The position numbers and the translations under genes were made by a program. Positions 34,304 to 41,881 of a stretch of DNA of 44,454 bases are shown in pieces; the stretch's first letter is position 1; each line of letters opens with the position of its first letter. The notes beneath the pieces are model-generated. The model was not told the DNA's origin, did not search any database, and saw nothing but the letters and a program-made list of their open reading frames with translations. The stretch is from Mesostigma viride (taxonomy: Eukaryota > Streptophyta > Mesostigmatophyceae > Mesostigmatales > Mesostigmataceae), in assembly GCA_009746045.1 (NCBI GenBank), contig RPFO01001719.1, positions 1-44,454 of the forward strand, in the 5' to 3' direction.

Positions 34304-34357
34304 CCCCCGGTCACCGAGTCCACGATCTTGGGGGCGGGCCTGCGCGCACCACAGCAG

Positions 34358-34366
34358 GTATATAAA
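34358..34366. promoter_or_regulatory. TATA-like sequence TATATAAAG
   Basis: GGTATATAAAGTTC lies between the KilA-N fragment and the 31-bp repeats. On the plus strand it is a good TATA box, but no plus-strand gene is seen downstream. It may be left over from a displaced promoter. Confidence 0.35.
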
Positions 34367-34396
34367 GTTCAGGGTGAGCACAGATGTATCTGTGGA

Positions 34397-34620
34397 GGAC
34401 ACCCCCCAGACGTCTCCTGACTTTCCAGGACACCCCCCAGACGTCTCCTGACTTTCCAGGACACCCCCAGACGTCTCCTCACTTTTGAGGACACCCCCAG
34501 ACGTCTCCTCACTTTTGAGGACACCCCCCAGACGTCTCCTCACTTTTGAGGACACCCCCCAGACGTCTCCTCACTTTTGAGGACACCCCCCAGACGTCTC
34601 CTCACTTTTGAGGACACCCA
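34397..34620. repeat. Seven tandem copies of a 30-31-bp unit
   Basis: Units start with GGACACCCCCCAGACGTCTC; the first two end with TGACTTTCCA and the next five with TCACTTTTGA, then a partial GGACACCCA. Lengths vary by one C. There are no spacers. It lies between the KilA-N fragment and the stop codon of the next gene; the last units code for the end of that gene (VLKSEETSGG). Confidence 0.92.
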
Positions 34621-34948
34621 ATACAAACGAGTTTTTTACTTGCCTGTCCAGAACCGTTGACTGTTGGGAAGCCGCCCCAAGCATTGTTGTGGTGATGTGC
34701 TTTTTCATCAACTCGATGTATTCCGTGACGCCCCCCCTTAGGAAGTTGTCAAAGCGCTTGGTCCCGTTGGAGCCGGCCTTGGTGAGGTCGGGGCCGTGGA
34801 CCATCGTGTCCGCCTTCCGCACGCGGATCTCTGTGTCTGCGTCCACCTTCATCTCAGGGATGGGCCTCAGCGTGTACACCCAGAACTTGTCGGTCTCCCG
34901 CTTGAAAGTGAACAGCACGCTGACGGTCGGTGCCTGGGTAGCGGCCAT
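34571..34948 (-). CDS. Hypothetical protein ending in the 31-bp repeat
   Basis: ATG 34948 (MAATQAPTVSVLFTFKRE), 125 residues. A beta-rich first half (FWVYTLRPIPEMKVDADTE, IRVRKAD) and a helical second half (GGVTEYIELMKKHITTTM). Its final 12 or so residues come from the 31-bp repeat, so the original C-terminus may have been replaced when the repeat expanded. No family recognised. Confidence 0.5.
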   Translation of the reverse strand: MAATQAPTVSVLFTFKRETDKFWVYTLRPIPEMKVDADTEIRVRKADTMVHGPDLTKAGSNGTKRFDNFLRGGVTEYIELMKKHITTTMLGAASQQSTVLDRQVKNSFVLGVLKSEETSGGCPQK

Positions 34949-35242
34949 TTTTTTGGCTGAGTGAGACTGTCGTCGGTCGGGGGCTGGTCGTCCGCCGGGT
35001 GTGGTGTGATAGTCACGGCAAAAGCCCTTATCGTTCGTCAAGTTGACCGTCGGTCGGGTCTTGGTCGTCGGTCGTGTGTTGGTCGTCTGTCGGATGTGGG
35101 CCGCCTGTCGGCTGTTGCCCGCCCGCCAGCGCGTGGTCGTCGGTTAGGTCAAGGACTTGGTTTGTGAGTTGGTTGGGGATGGGCAGCCCTGCCATGGTCT
35201 TTATTTCCAAAATCTGGCGCGCCGCGCCGTTTTTTTTCGTCA

Positions 35243-35312
35243 GAGATCTCCCGAGATCTCAGCAGATCTCAGACGAGATCTCGAGGATTTCGTGATCTCA
35301 TCAGAATCTCGA
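35243..35312. repeat. Cluster of AGATCT-centred palindromes
   Basis: GAGATCTC or CAGATCTCA occurs at about 35243, 35253, 35263 and 35275, with GTGATCTCA and CAGAATCTCG following. The spacing is close to 10 bases for the first three, one turn of the helix. Several DNA-binding dimers could sit side by side. Confidence 0.65.
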
Positions 35313-35374
35313 AGGGGTACGTTACGGCGCGGACAGTGCCGTATGGCTGATGTCATCGATTTCGACCAGAAGAG

Positions 35375-35382
35375 CATAAATA
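35375..35382 (+). promoter_or_regulatory. TATA-like CATAAATA before the D5 gene
   Basis: Located 27 bases before ATG 35409, similar to the CATAAAAG before the RING-TRAF gene. Confidence 0.4.
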
Positions 35383-35408
35383 TGTGAGCTTCAAGGTAGG
35401 CACCATGC

Positions 35409-37901
35409 ATGGAAGGCCCCCCCAACTGTGTCCATAGTCCGACCATGGAGCCCAGCGGACGGGTCACGCCCAGCGGACGGGTCACGGCCAGCGGACGAGG
35501 TACACCCAGCGGACGGGTCACGGCCAGCGGACGAGGAACACCCAGCGGACGAGGCGTACCCGGCGGGCAAGGGGCGGCCAGCAGGCGAGGCGTCCCCGGC
35601 GGACGAAGGCGCCGACCGACGGGGGCCGACATGGTGGATATGATGGCCGAGGAGTCTGACGACGTGGAGGCGGGCAGCGACAACGAGGAGGAGGGCGAGG
35701 AGGTGTCCAATCTCATCGCGTCCGACGAAGAAATCGAGGACGAGCTTCCATCCTTCTACGCCGCTGTGGACGCCGCTGGCAGGCGGGCGGGCGGGGATGC
35801 GTCGTCCGTCGGGGGGTCGGCCGCCGAAAGGAGCGGAGGGACGGCGCTCGGTGGCTCGGCTGGGCTCGGCAGGGGCGGAGGGTCGGCGCTCGGGGGCTCA
35901 GCTGGGCTCGGCAGGGGCGGGGGCTCTGTGGGAGGGGGGTCAGCGGATGGGGGAGGGTTGGGGTTTGACGCGTCCGAGTTTCGCACCCTGCTGTCCGAGG
36001 AAGGCGAGGTCGCGGCATTCGTGGAGGAGGTCAACACCTTCGGCGAGGAGAAGCTGAACGAGTTGGCCAGCATCACCCAGGTGGCGATCATCGACCACGC
36101 CTTGGGCTATATTATGGCGGATGTGTTCGGGCTGTGCCCCGCGGACGTCCCCGACCACGCGAGCGCGGCCGAACTGCAGACGGCGTGCTGGAACAACGTG
36201 ATGGAAACCACCGCGTTGAACGAGATTGTGGAGAAGATGGAGCCGCGGTGCGCGCGCACAATCTCCCGCCTCATGGCCATATGGGCGAGAATGGTGGACG
36301 TCCAGGCCGGCATGGATGTCCAGGATATCATCCTGCATGCCATCGCCGTCGTGTACAGCGCGCGCGAGTCTGTCAGCAGCATGATCGAGTCCAGGAGGCG
36401 CAGGGACGACAACTCGAAGCTCGCGCACACGATCGTGAGGCTCAGCAGCGGGGAGTGGCGGCTCAACGAGTACCAGGTGCTCCTACGGGTCCTCTCACAG
36501 CGCTGGGAGCGGGCGGGGGTGAGGAGGGGGCCAAACGGGGAGGACGGGGTGTACGAGAGGGTGATCACACCGGACGGGTACGACACCCATCACTGGGTGA
36601 AGAGCACCACCATGGCGGAGTGGGTGTCTGACCAGGTGGCAGAGTCCGACCCGACCTTGTGGCGCCTCGCCAACAGGGACGGGGGGGTGAAGGACAAGGC
36701 CATCAAGAGCTTTGTCACCGCGGCGGTCAAGGATCGCCGCGTCCGCCCGCGCGACCGCCACGTGTTCGCGTTCCGGAACGGCATCTACAGGACGGACAGG
36801 GACGAGTTCCTCTTCTACCCTGCCGACCTGGACGCCGATGTGGGTGCGTGCAGGTACTTCGACGAGGACATGCCCGCCAACCTGTTCAGCGACGAGTACA
36901 AGGGGGACTACGACACGGGCGGGTGGCAGGACATCATTTGCGAGCCGATCAACAAGATCCTGAGCGACCAGGATTACTCGCCCGATGTCAAGAAGGCGTT
37001 CTGGGCGCTGGGGGTGGGCCGGATGCTGTATGACGTCCGGGAGATCAACAACATGGAGGTCATGGTCTTCCTGAAGGGCGTCGGCGGGTCCGGCAAGTCG
37101 ACCCTGGTTCGCGTGATCGAGTACATCTACGGCGAGGACGCTGGCCAGGTGTCTAACAACATCGAGGCCACCTTCGGCCTGGCGCAAGTGGCGGACAAGT
37201 ACGCCGTCTTCAGCTACGAGCTGAACGACCACTTCCGGCTGGAGCTCTCCGAGTTCCTGTCGCTCACCAGCGGGGAGCGCATCACCCTGGCGCAGAAGCA
37301 CAAGGGGGCCATCAGCGTCGCCTGGAAGGCGCCCTTCCTGGCGGCCGGCAACCGCCCGTTCTGGAAATCGGACAACGCCAACGCCATCTTCCGCCGCCTC
37401 GTGCCCTTCCCCTTCGACAAGAGGCCGCCCGGCCAGGACACCACGCTCGACCAGCGGATCCAGAAGGACATCGGCACCATCCTCGTGAAGGCCAACCGGG
37501 CCTACCGCTCCTTCTGCGCCAAGCTGGGCTCCAGGGAGGTCCACGCGATCCTCCCCCTGGAGTTCACCCTGTGGCGCAGTACTGCCCAGGAGTCCGGCAG
37601 CGCCCTCGAGTCCTTCTTCGCGACCGTGTCCTCCCTGGTGCTGAACGAGGAGGCGTACTGCCCGTGGGAGGTGTTCACGAGGAAGTTCCAGGAGTGGCTG
37701 AGGATGCGCGACGCCCGTGCGAGGGTCGTCCTTGACGACGACTACTACAGGCACGTCTTCTCCCAGCGCGGCATCCGCGTGAACTTCGGGGATAAGGAGT
37801 TCAAGTTCTACCCGCGCAACTCCATCCGCCGCAGGAGGGCCTTCTACGTGTACGGCGTGGACTTCGAGGAGGAGGAGGATGTCGCCCGCGCCGATGTCTG
37901 A
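35409..37901 (+). CDS. D5-like primase-helicase (SF3 helicase)
   Basis: The frame is open from ATG 35409 (830 residues); ATG 35445 is an alternative. The protein unwinds DNA at the replication fork and, in the family, is linked to primase activity. The N-terminal 200 residues are disordered: a SGRVTASGRGTPSG repeat, then acidic and Gly-rich parts. The D5-N type region (about 370-550) has FRNGIYRTDRDEFLFYP and KAFWALGVGRMLYD. The SF3 core follows: Walker A GVGGSGKST (557-565), Walker B with VFSYELNDH, sensor PFLAAGNRPFW and the ANAIFRRLVPFPF motif. The C-terminal tail is a winged-helix-like region (FQEWLRMRDARAR). No archaeo-eukaryotic primase domain is evident at the N-terminus. Confidence 0.9.
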   Translation: MEGPPNCVHSPTMEPSGRVTPSGRVTASGRGTPSGRVTASGRGTPSGRGVPGGQGAASRRGVPGGRRRRPTGADMVDMMAEESDDVEAGSDNEEEGEEVSNLIASDEEIEDELPSFYAAVDAAGRRAGGDASSVGGSAAERSGGTALGGSAGLGRGGGSALGGSAGLGRGGGSVGGGSADGGGLGFDASEFRTLLSEEGEVAAFVEEVNTFGEEKLNELASITQVAIIDHALGYIMADVFGLCPADVPDHASAAELQTACWNNVMETTALNEIVEKMEPRCARTISRLMAIWARMVDVQAGMDVQDIILHAIAVVYSARESVSSMIESRRRRDDNSKLAHTIVRLSSGEWRLNEYQVLLRVLSQRWERAGVRRGPNGEDGVYERVITPDGYDTHHWVKSTTMAEWVSDQVAESDPTLWRLANRDGGVKDKAIKSFVTAAVKDRRVRPRDRHVFAFRNGIYRTDRDEFLFYPADLDADVGACRYFDEDMPANLFSDEYKGDYDTGGWQDIICEPINKILSDQDYSPDVKKAFWALGVGRMLYDVREINNMEVMVFLKGVGGSGKSTLVRVIEYIYGEDAGQVSNNIEATFGLAQVADKYAVFSYELNDHFRLELSEFLSLTSGERITLAQKHKGAISVAWKAPFLAAGNRPFWKSDNANAIFRRLVPFPFDKRPPGQDTTLDQRIQKDIGTILVKANRAYRSFCAKLGSREVHAILPLEFTLWRSTAQESGSALESFFATVSSLVLNEEAYCPWEVFTRKFQEWLRMRDARARVVLDDDYYRHVFSQRGIRVNFGDKEFKFYPRNSIRRRRAFYVYGVDFEEEEDVARADV
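35445..35600 (+). repeat. CAGCGGACGGGTCACG-type repeats at the start of the D5 gene
   Basis: At least six 18-21-base units coding SGRVTASGRGTP at the protein N-terminus. They make the real start codon uncertain. Confidence 0.75.
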
Positions 37902-37903
37902 AA

Positions 37904-37934
37904 GCCTTAGGGTGGCTGTCACCGTGGCTAAGGC
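37904..37934. terminator. Hairpin right after the D5 stop codon
   Basis: GCCTTAG (37904-37910) pairs with CTAAGGC (37928-37934). Inside, GGTG and CACC can pair too. The stop codon ends at 37901, so the hairpin would be at the mRNA 3' end. Giant-virus transcripts often end in such hairpins. Confidence 0.45.
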
Positions 37935-38126
37935 ACCCCTCGATAGCCAGCCCTCGATGCATGTAGTGCATTCCCAGTATGTAGCAGATGCCCTGTAGTC
38001 CGGGAATGGACGCGAGCTGCGTGTTCCGCTCGCCTTGACAGCACAAATTGTGCGTAAAATGCCCTTTATAATAAAGCAACTCCTTTATTGATAATAAAGT
38101 TTGTATGAGTATTGGTAGCACACAAA
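37935..38126. other. Intergenic region, AT-rich end with paired CTTTAT / ATAAAG
   Basis: The last 60 bases hold two hairpin-like strings: CTTTATAATAAAG and CTTTATTGATAATAAAG (stem CTTTATT / AATAAAG, loop GAT). No gene is seen. Confidence 0.45.
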
Positions 38127-38357
38127 ATGACCTCTTTGATGTTGGCCCATCCCCATTGGATGTCCGCCCCGCGGCCTATCCCAACTAGGCCTCCCATTGG
38201 CCGCGGGGGCGCCCCCATCCGTTCCTTGTCCCCCGTGCTGGCCGTCCTGGACGAGCTGGGTATAAATGTGAGATTGTACAATGAGGAGGTGGTAGGCGAG
38301 CTTCTGCTGGGTCTCGTCATTTTGTGGCTTGTCCAGTCTGTCCGTGGGCGCGGGTGA
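38127..38357 (+). CDS. Small protein with C-terminal membrane helix
   Basis: ATG 38127 (MTSLMLAHPHW), 76 residues. SPVLAVLDELGINVRLYN is a helix and strand, and VVGELLLGLVILWLVQSV is a good transmembrane segment. The N-terminus is Pro-rich. It overlaps the end of the minus-strand gene by about 40 bases. Probably real but small. Confidence 0.45.
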   Translation: MTSLMLAHPHWMSAPRPIPTRPPIGRGGAPIRSLSPVLAVLDELGINVRLYNEEVVGELLLGLVILWLVQSVRGRG

Positions 38358-38712
38358 GATTCAGGCCCACACGCCGAAGGGAATCGAACGCCCCCGGACG
38401 CTTCCTCGTCTTTGTCTCGGGCCCCCACTCGATGTACAAGCGGCAGCCGCCGATCTGCTTGACTCGAAACCCCCGCCGAAACAGTCGCTTCCCCACCTGT
38501 CGCACGATGTCGTGGGGAGAGTAGATGGGCAGCCCGAATTGATACACTGGTACGGTGTAGAAAGCGAACTGGCGTCCGTGCCGGGCGTTTGCCTCGATCA
38601 CGAGCTCCGCCGCGTGCAGTAGGCGCTCCTCCACGACACGGCTGCCGCGCTCGGCCTCTTTCGATATCGAGTACGCGCGTTTCGCGGTCACTGTCGGCTT
38701 TGAATGGAACAT
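38317..38712 (-). CDS. Conserved giant-virus protein (DUF5755-like)
   Basis: ATG 38712 (MFHSKPTVTAKRAY), 131 residues. YTVPVYQFGLPIYSPHDIVR followed by GKRLFRRGFRVKQIGGCRLY and IEWGP matches a small family frequent in algal giant viruses: an FGxPxY turn, a helix carrying a hydrophobic x3-L-x-x-xG-F, then a strand and ISW-like end. Function unknown. Its start codon overlaps that of the gene on the other strand (ATGGAACAT at 38704-38712). Confidence 0.6.
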   Translation of the reverse strand: MFHSKPTVTAKRAYSISKEAERGSRVVEERLLHAAELVIEANARHGRQFAFYTVPVYQFGLPIYSPHDIVRQVGKRLFRRGFRVKQIGGCRLYIEWGPETKTRKRPGAFDSLRRVGLNLTRAHGQTGQATK

Positions 38713-39225
38713 CCTGATATAGACATGGACGATAACAATGGGGTCCAGCCGGGCGGGTCCAATGCGATCATCATCCCCCGCGCCTCCAATGACACCGTGC
38801 ACGTGCACACCATGGCGGAAAACTGGAGCTTCCAGGCCATCGGGAAGTTGCTGGGGGGCCAACCGTCACTCTATGACATCCTGAAGCCCCTCAATTCCTC
38901 CACGCGTCTTTCTGTGGGCGTGTACTACGCGCATCCGGAGCACGGTCACAACCAGACCGCGTCCAAGATTATCGGCCACCCCATTCACGGGGACGTGTTG
39001 CTCATAAAGACATACGATGACGGAGAGTCGCCCACCAAGGTCAGGTGCATCACCGAGTACGATCTGGGGGTGGCGGTGCGGTCGCCCAAGGACTTGTGGC
39101 TGCCCGTGCTGTGCGCGGAGACCCAAGAGGGGCGAGCCGCCCCCGCGCCCACGTGCAGGAGGTGTGGGAGGCCTTACTCTAGCACCGTCTCCAGGGAAGA
39201 CGTGTGTGCGTGCACTTTTCCGTAG
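38704..39225 (+). CDS. DUF3846-like protein with C-terminal Cys4 site
   Basis: The frame starts at ATG 38704, but ATG 38725 (MDDNNGVQPGG) is possible and would leave a 12-base gap to the minus-strand start. Residues near 80-100 read HNQTASKIIGHPIHGDVLLI, similar to the N-x2-A and GDVL pattern of the gene at 15566-15853. CRRCGRPYSSTVSREDVCAC at the end looks like a Cys4 zinc ribbon. Unknown function. Confidence 0.55.
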   Translation: MEHPDIDMDDNNGVQPGGSNAIIIPRASNDTVHVHTMAENWSFQAIGKLLGGQPSLYDILKPLNSSTRLSVGVYYAHPEHGHNQTASKIIGHPIHGDVLLIKTYDDGESPTKVRCITEYDLGVAVRSPKDLWLPVLCAETQEGRAAPAPTCRRCGRPYSSTVSREDVCACTFP

Positions 39226-39246
39226 CGAGCCAAAAATTTATTTATC

Positions 39247-39507
39247 ATGTATCAATACAATACAGTGGCGATGATGCTGTCAATGCAACCACCCAATGCA
39301 AAGGACGCGCGGCGCCAGCAGGAACAGCAGTCCGGGGGGGTGTCCCCCATGACCATCGCCGCCCTCGTGGCGATCGCGGTCGGGGCGTATTTCATCTGGC
39401 GCCGCTCGTCCAACTCGAATGGCGTGCTGTACACGATCCCTGCCGGGCGCGGCCCGCCAGGGGAGATGGCGGCCTATGGCGCGGGCGAAGGCATGCTGAT
39501 TGGCTAA
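39247..39507 (+). CDS. Small single-pass membrane protein
   Basis: 86 residues with one membrane helix (MTIAALVAIAVGAYFIW) followed by RRSS, an N-out/C-in type pattern. AT-rich leader (AAAATTTATTTATC) precedes the ATG. The last 4 bases overlap the next minus-strand gene. Confidence 0.55.
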   Translation: MYQYNTVAMMLSMQPPNAKDARRQQEQQSGGVSPMTIAALVAIAVGAYFIWRRSSNSNGVLYTIPAGRGPPGEMAAYGAGEGMLIG

Positions 39508-40145
39508 GGCGGGGCGGCGGCCTCCTCCACCGCCACCTCGGTTTCGACGGCCACGTCCTCTTGGATGTCCCCTTGCACGCCTTGCTCGCCCGCCTCCTTG
39601 GCGTCCTGGATGCGCTTGTCGTTGAAGGCCTTCACCTTCTCTCTCTGCGAGTGGTAGCCGCCCATGATCTTGTTCAGACGCTCGTCCGAGTACTTGTGCT
39701 GGATCTCCCCCCGGAGCTCGTCCGGCAGGGGCAGCACCAGCCAATTGTACATGCTCACCACGAATATGTCAAAGCGGGGGTCCGCGCCCATCAGCTGGTC
39801 CGCGTGCTCGCCCGCCTTCTCCACCGTCTCGAACACGCCGCGGATCTTCAGCGCCATGTGGTTGCTCTGGGGGGGCACGACGACGCTCACCACCGCGTAA
39901 CACTGCCCCGGGACGTGCAGGTGGGGGGGGTCGGGGCTCGCCTCCTGCGTCTTGCGAACCTCGGCCGGGGGGGTGGACACGGGCACGGGGGGGTCGACGC
40001 TTGTGGCCGCCTGCGGTTGCGGCGGCGGCGGGCCGTCCGCGAAATCGGGCATCTGCCCGGAGGACTGGAACCGCTCGTGCTCCTCCTGGGTCAGCACGAT
40101 GGGGGCGCCGACGCTCATGTTCATGAACTTGCCCTTGCCCTCCAT
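39504..40145 (-). CDS. DUF5832-like conserved protein
   Basis: 213 residues, ATG 40145 (MEGKGKFMNMSVGAP). The core YAVVSVVVPP, then MALKIRGVFETVEKAGEHAD, DPRFDIFVVSMYNWLVLPLP and SDERLNKIMGGYHSQREKV matches a family present in nearly all algal giant viruses. The landmarks are an MKIRG-VF strand, an EEAxxHA helix, a D-FDVFVxxxxxWLP strand and a C-terminal E-LN-L-Y. Function unknown; probably conserved in virions. Pro-rich and acidic ends are lineage-specific. Confidence 0.65.
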   Translation of the reverse strand: MEGKGKFMNMSVGAPIVLTQEEHERFQSSGQMPDFADGPPPPQPQAATSVDPPVPVSTPPAEVRKTQEASPDPPHLHVPGQCYAVVSVVVPPQSNHMALKIRGVFETVEKAGEHADQLMGADPRFDIFVVSMYNWLVLPLPDELRGEIQHKYSDERLNKIMGGYHSQREKVKAFNDKRIQDAKEAGEQGVQGDIQEDVAVETEVAVEEAAAPP

Positions 40146-40233
40146 CCTCGCCCGGTGCCTTACCTTGTGCGAGAAAAACTATTTGCGCGTGTAAGCGAAT
40201 CCGCCTGCCCTCCCGTACCGTCTCCTGTCCCTC

Positions 40234-41262
40234 CTAGGCAAAGGGTTCGGGGCACATGATGCCGTAGACCTTCTTCATGCGGTCCCTGTACAATTTCACG
40301 AACGCGTCACCGGGGGTCAGGCGATTGCGCCACCACTCCTCCGCGACCACGTTCGCGACGATGTCGTCGTCCTCCTTCAGCGGCAACGCGTTCAACAGCC
40401 AGAACAGGAAGTCCCACGCAGGGTCCGTCAGGATGTTGCGAGACACCCGGCAGGTGAGGAGCGACTTGGTCGACTCGTACGGCTGCACGCTGAACCATAG
40501 GGCGAACACGGGCTTCTCGTGCCCGGATATCGCGAACCTCAGGCTGGCGGTGTACGGCAGGTGGAACTCGTTGTCGACCGAGATCGTGAGGGACCCTTTC
40601 GCGGGCGGCGGCGACGCCCTGCCCTCGTCAGGCATGAGGCCGAGGAGCAGGCGTCCCACGAGATCGGCGGTCACCGGATAGCTGTACACGCTCCTCCCGG
40701 TGAGAAGGCCCCCGGACCCGTCCGTCTCGGTCTTCACGTCGGTGCTCTTGTCGTCCACGATTTTCACCTTGTGGACGTGCGGGAGATGCACGTGGTCCAG
40801 TAGGTTCTCCATCACGATCATCGGATGCGCGCCGATGGACGAGGAGTACGAAAACGTACGGTATCCGTCGTCGGAGAACTCGGGCATGGTCGGCGGGGAT
40901 GACTCGCCGTCGCCGATGCCGGTGTTCACCCAGACCAGGTCCGTGTCCTCCTTCGCGTCCAGGTAGTTGTCTCCGTTGTTATGCTTGCCCCAGTACATCC
41001 CGTGGTACGCGCAACGGACGCGGCCGTCATCCACCCTGCAGTTGTGAGATAACCTAGCCCCGCGGTGTGGACACGCGTTCCTGACCGCTAGCGTTTCGTC
41101 CCTCTGTCGGTGGTTGTAGAGGAGGATCTCCTCGTTGTATATCTTCGTCACCTTCGGCTCTCCCGGCTTGCGGCCCACGCACACCCACTTGTCGGGGTGC
41201 TCGTTCGATGCGGACGGTCTGCGTCTCGTCACGACCGCGCAAGTGTGCAATGCCCCCGCCAT
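40234..41262 (-). CDS. Rieske non-heme iron oxygenase, pheophorbide a oxygenase-like
   Basis: 342 residues from ATG 41262. Residues 64-87 hold the Rieske 2Fe-2S site: CPHRG (Cys64, His66) and CAYHG (Cys84, His87). The mononuclear iron site is the D-x2-H-x4-H pattern in LLDHVHLPHVH (Asp156, His159, His164). Spacing and the IENLLDxxHLPxVH-like context match pheophorbide a oxygenase and cell-death suppressor 1 type enzymes of plants and algae, which open the chlorophyll ring or act on related substrates. No transit peptide is seen. Both sites are complete. The host-type identity suggests an alga-infecting virus; the substrate here is unknown. Gene convergent with the D5 block and next to the divergent resolvase region. 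Confidence 0.85.
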   Translation of the reverse strand: MAGALHTCAVVTRRRPSASNEHPDKWVCVGRKPGEPKVTKIYNEEILLYNHRQRDETLAVRNACPHRGARLSHNCRVDDGRVRCAYHGMYWGKHNNGDNYLDAKEDTDLVWVNTGIGDGESSPPTMPEFSDDGYRTFSYSSSIGAHPMIVMENLLDHVHLPHVHKVKIVDDKSTDVKTETDGSGGLLTGRSVYSYPVTADLVGRLLLGLMPDEGRASPPPAKGSLTISVDNEFHLPYTASLRFAISGHEKPVFALWFSVQPYESTKSLLTCRVSRNILTDPAWDFLFWLLNALPLKEDDDIVANVVAEEWWRNRLTPGDAFVKLYRDRMKKVYGIMCPEPFA

Positions 41263-41314
41263 GTCTTTCTACGCGGAAAGAAATTGTAGGTGTCCGTGTA
41301 AGCGATGGCCGACG

Positions 41315-41848
41315 TCAGTAGTCGTCGAAGAAGCTGCCGTCGTCCCCCAGGATGTTGGAGCCGTCCAGCCTTTCTACGTTCTGCTTGCGGTGGCACACCG
41401 TGTAGGCCGGGTGCGGGATGACCGAGTTGTCAGGCTGCTCGTCGCCCAGGAACACGCGCGCGTACCTCTCGTAATCGTCCAGATTGGAGTACACGCTGTT
41501 CAGCTTCCCCAAGCGGTTGGCCACGTCCCGGTTGATGGAGTCGACCACCTCCCAGATGCCGCTGAGGTCGCCGGTCTCCACGGCGCGCCGCTCGAGGAAG
41601 GACGCGTCCGAGCGGAGGCCGTACACCATCCGGATCATCTGCGCCACTTCGTCCTCCAGCACGTCCACGCCCCAGGAAGCCGTAACGCCCTGCTGGATGG
41701 CCTGGATGTTAGAGAGGCGGAACAGCTCGGTGTGCACCGGGTAAGCGGACGCGGCGAGGTCGGGATCGGACATCCTTGCCACCCCCCCGGCGATCCCGCC
41801 GTACATGGTGGAAATGGTGGCATTGGGCACGTTCTCCACGGGATGCAT
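41315..41848 (-). CDS. Conserved giant-virus protein (DUF5761-like)
   Basis: 177 residues from ATG 41848. PVHTELFRLSNIQAIQQGV, EVAQMIRMVYGLRSD and VVDSINRDVANRLG follow the pattern of a family in which L-F-F-S-x-x-N-I, a QxxM-R-x-VY helix and an LN-x-x-V helix come in order, followed by Y-x-x-Y and P-x-x-R/P segments. The family is common in giant viruses and may be a minor virion protein; this is inference. The start is 33 bases from the resolvase start on the other strand. Confidence 0.5.
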   Translation of the reverse strand: MHPVENVPNATISTMYGGIAGGVARMSDPDLAASAYPVHTELFRLSNIQAIQQGVTASWGVDVLEDEVAQMIRMVYGLRSDASFLERRAVETGDLSGIWEVVDSINRDVANRLGKLNSVYSNLDDYERYARVFLGDEQPDNSVIPHPAYTVCHRKQNVERLDGSNILGDDGSFFDDY

Positions 41849-41881
41849 TTTATATTACCCCATAATATTAAATTGCCGTCC
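41849..41881. promoter_or_regulatory. Short divergent promoter, AT-rich
   Basis: TTTATATTACCCC then ATAATATTAAATTG lie between the two divergent starts. Both halves are AT-rich and TATA-like, one for each direction. Confidence 0.5.

Larger units (their letters stand above)
34949..35408. other. Intergenic region with GTCGGTCG repeats and AGATCTC palindromes
   Basis: The first part (34970-35150) is made of imperfect GTCGGTCG / GTCGTCGG repeats. From 35241 to about 35310 there are four AGATCTC-type palindromes within 45 bases, then two weaker copies, after a T8 run. A small minus-strand ORF (35028-35208, MEIKTMAGLPIPNQ) with TDDQ repeats is possible but weak. A CATAAATA motif (35375-35382) is 27 bases before the D5 start. 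Confidence 0.55.

Noticed and set aside
34397-34620. CRISPR-like array
   Set aside because: The units are directly adjacent with no spacers, and the setting is eukaryotic viral. It is a simple tandem repeat.
35028-35208. Small minus-strand ORF with TDDQ repeats
   Set aside because: It arises from the GTCGGTCG repeat; no further support, so kept only as a remark in the intergenic entry.
36495-37922. 475-residue minus-strand ORF
   Set aside because: Antisense of the D5 helicase gene, which has Walker motifs; long only because GC-rich DNA has few stops.
38066-38428. 120-residue minus-strand ORF
   Set aside because: It overlaps the better DUF5755-like gene in another frame and the plus-strand small membrane protein; composition is not convincing.
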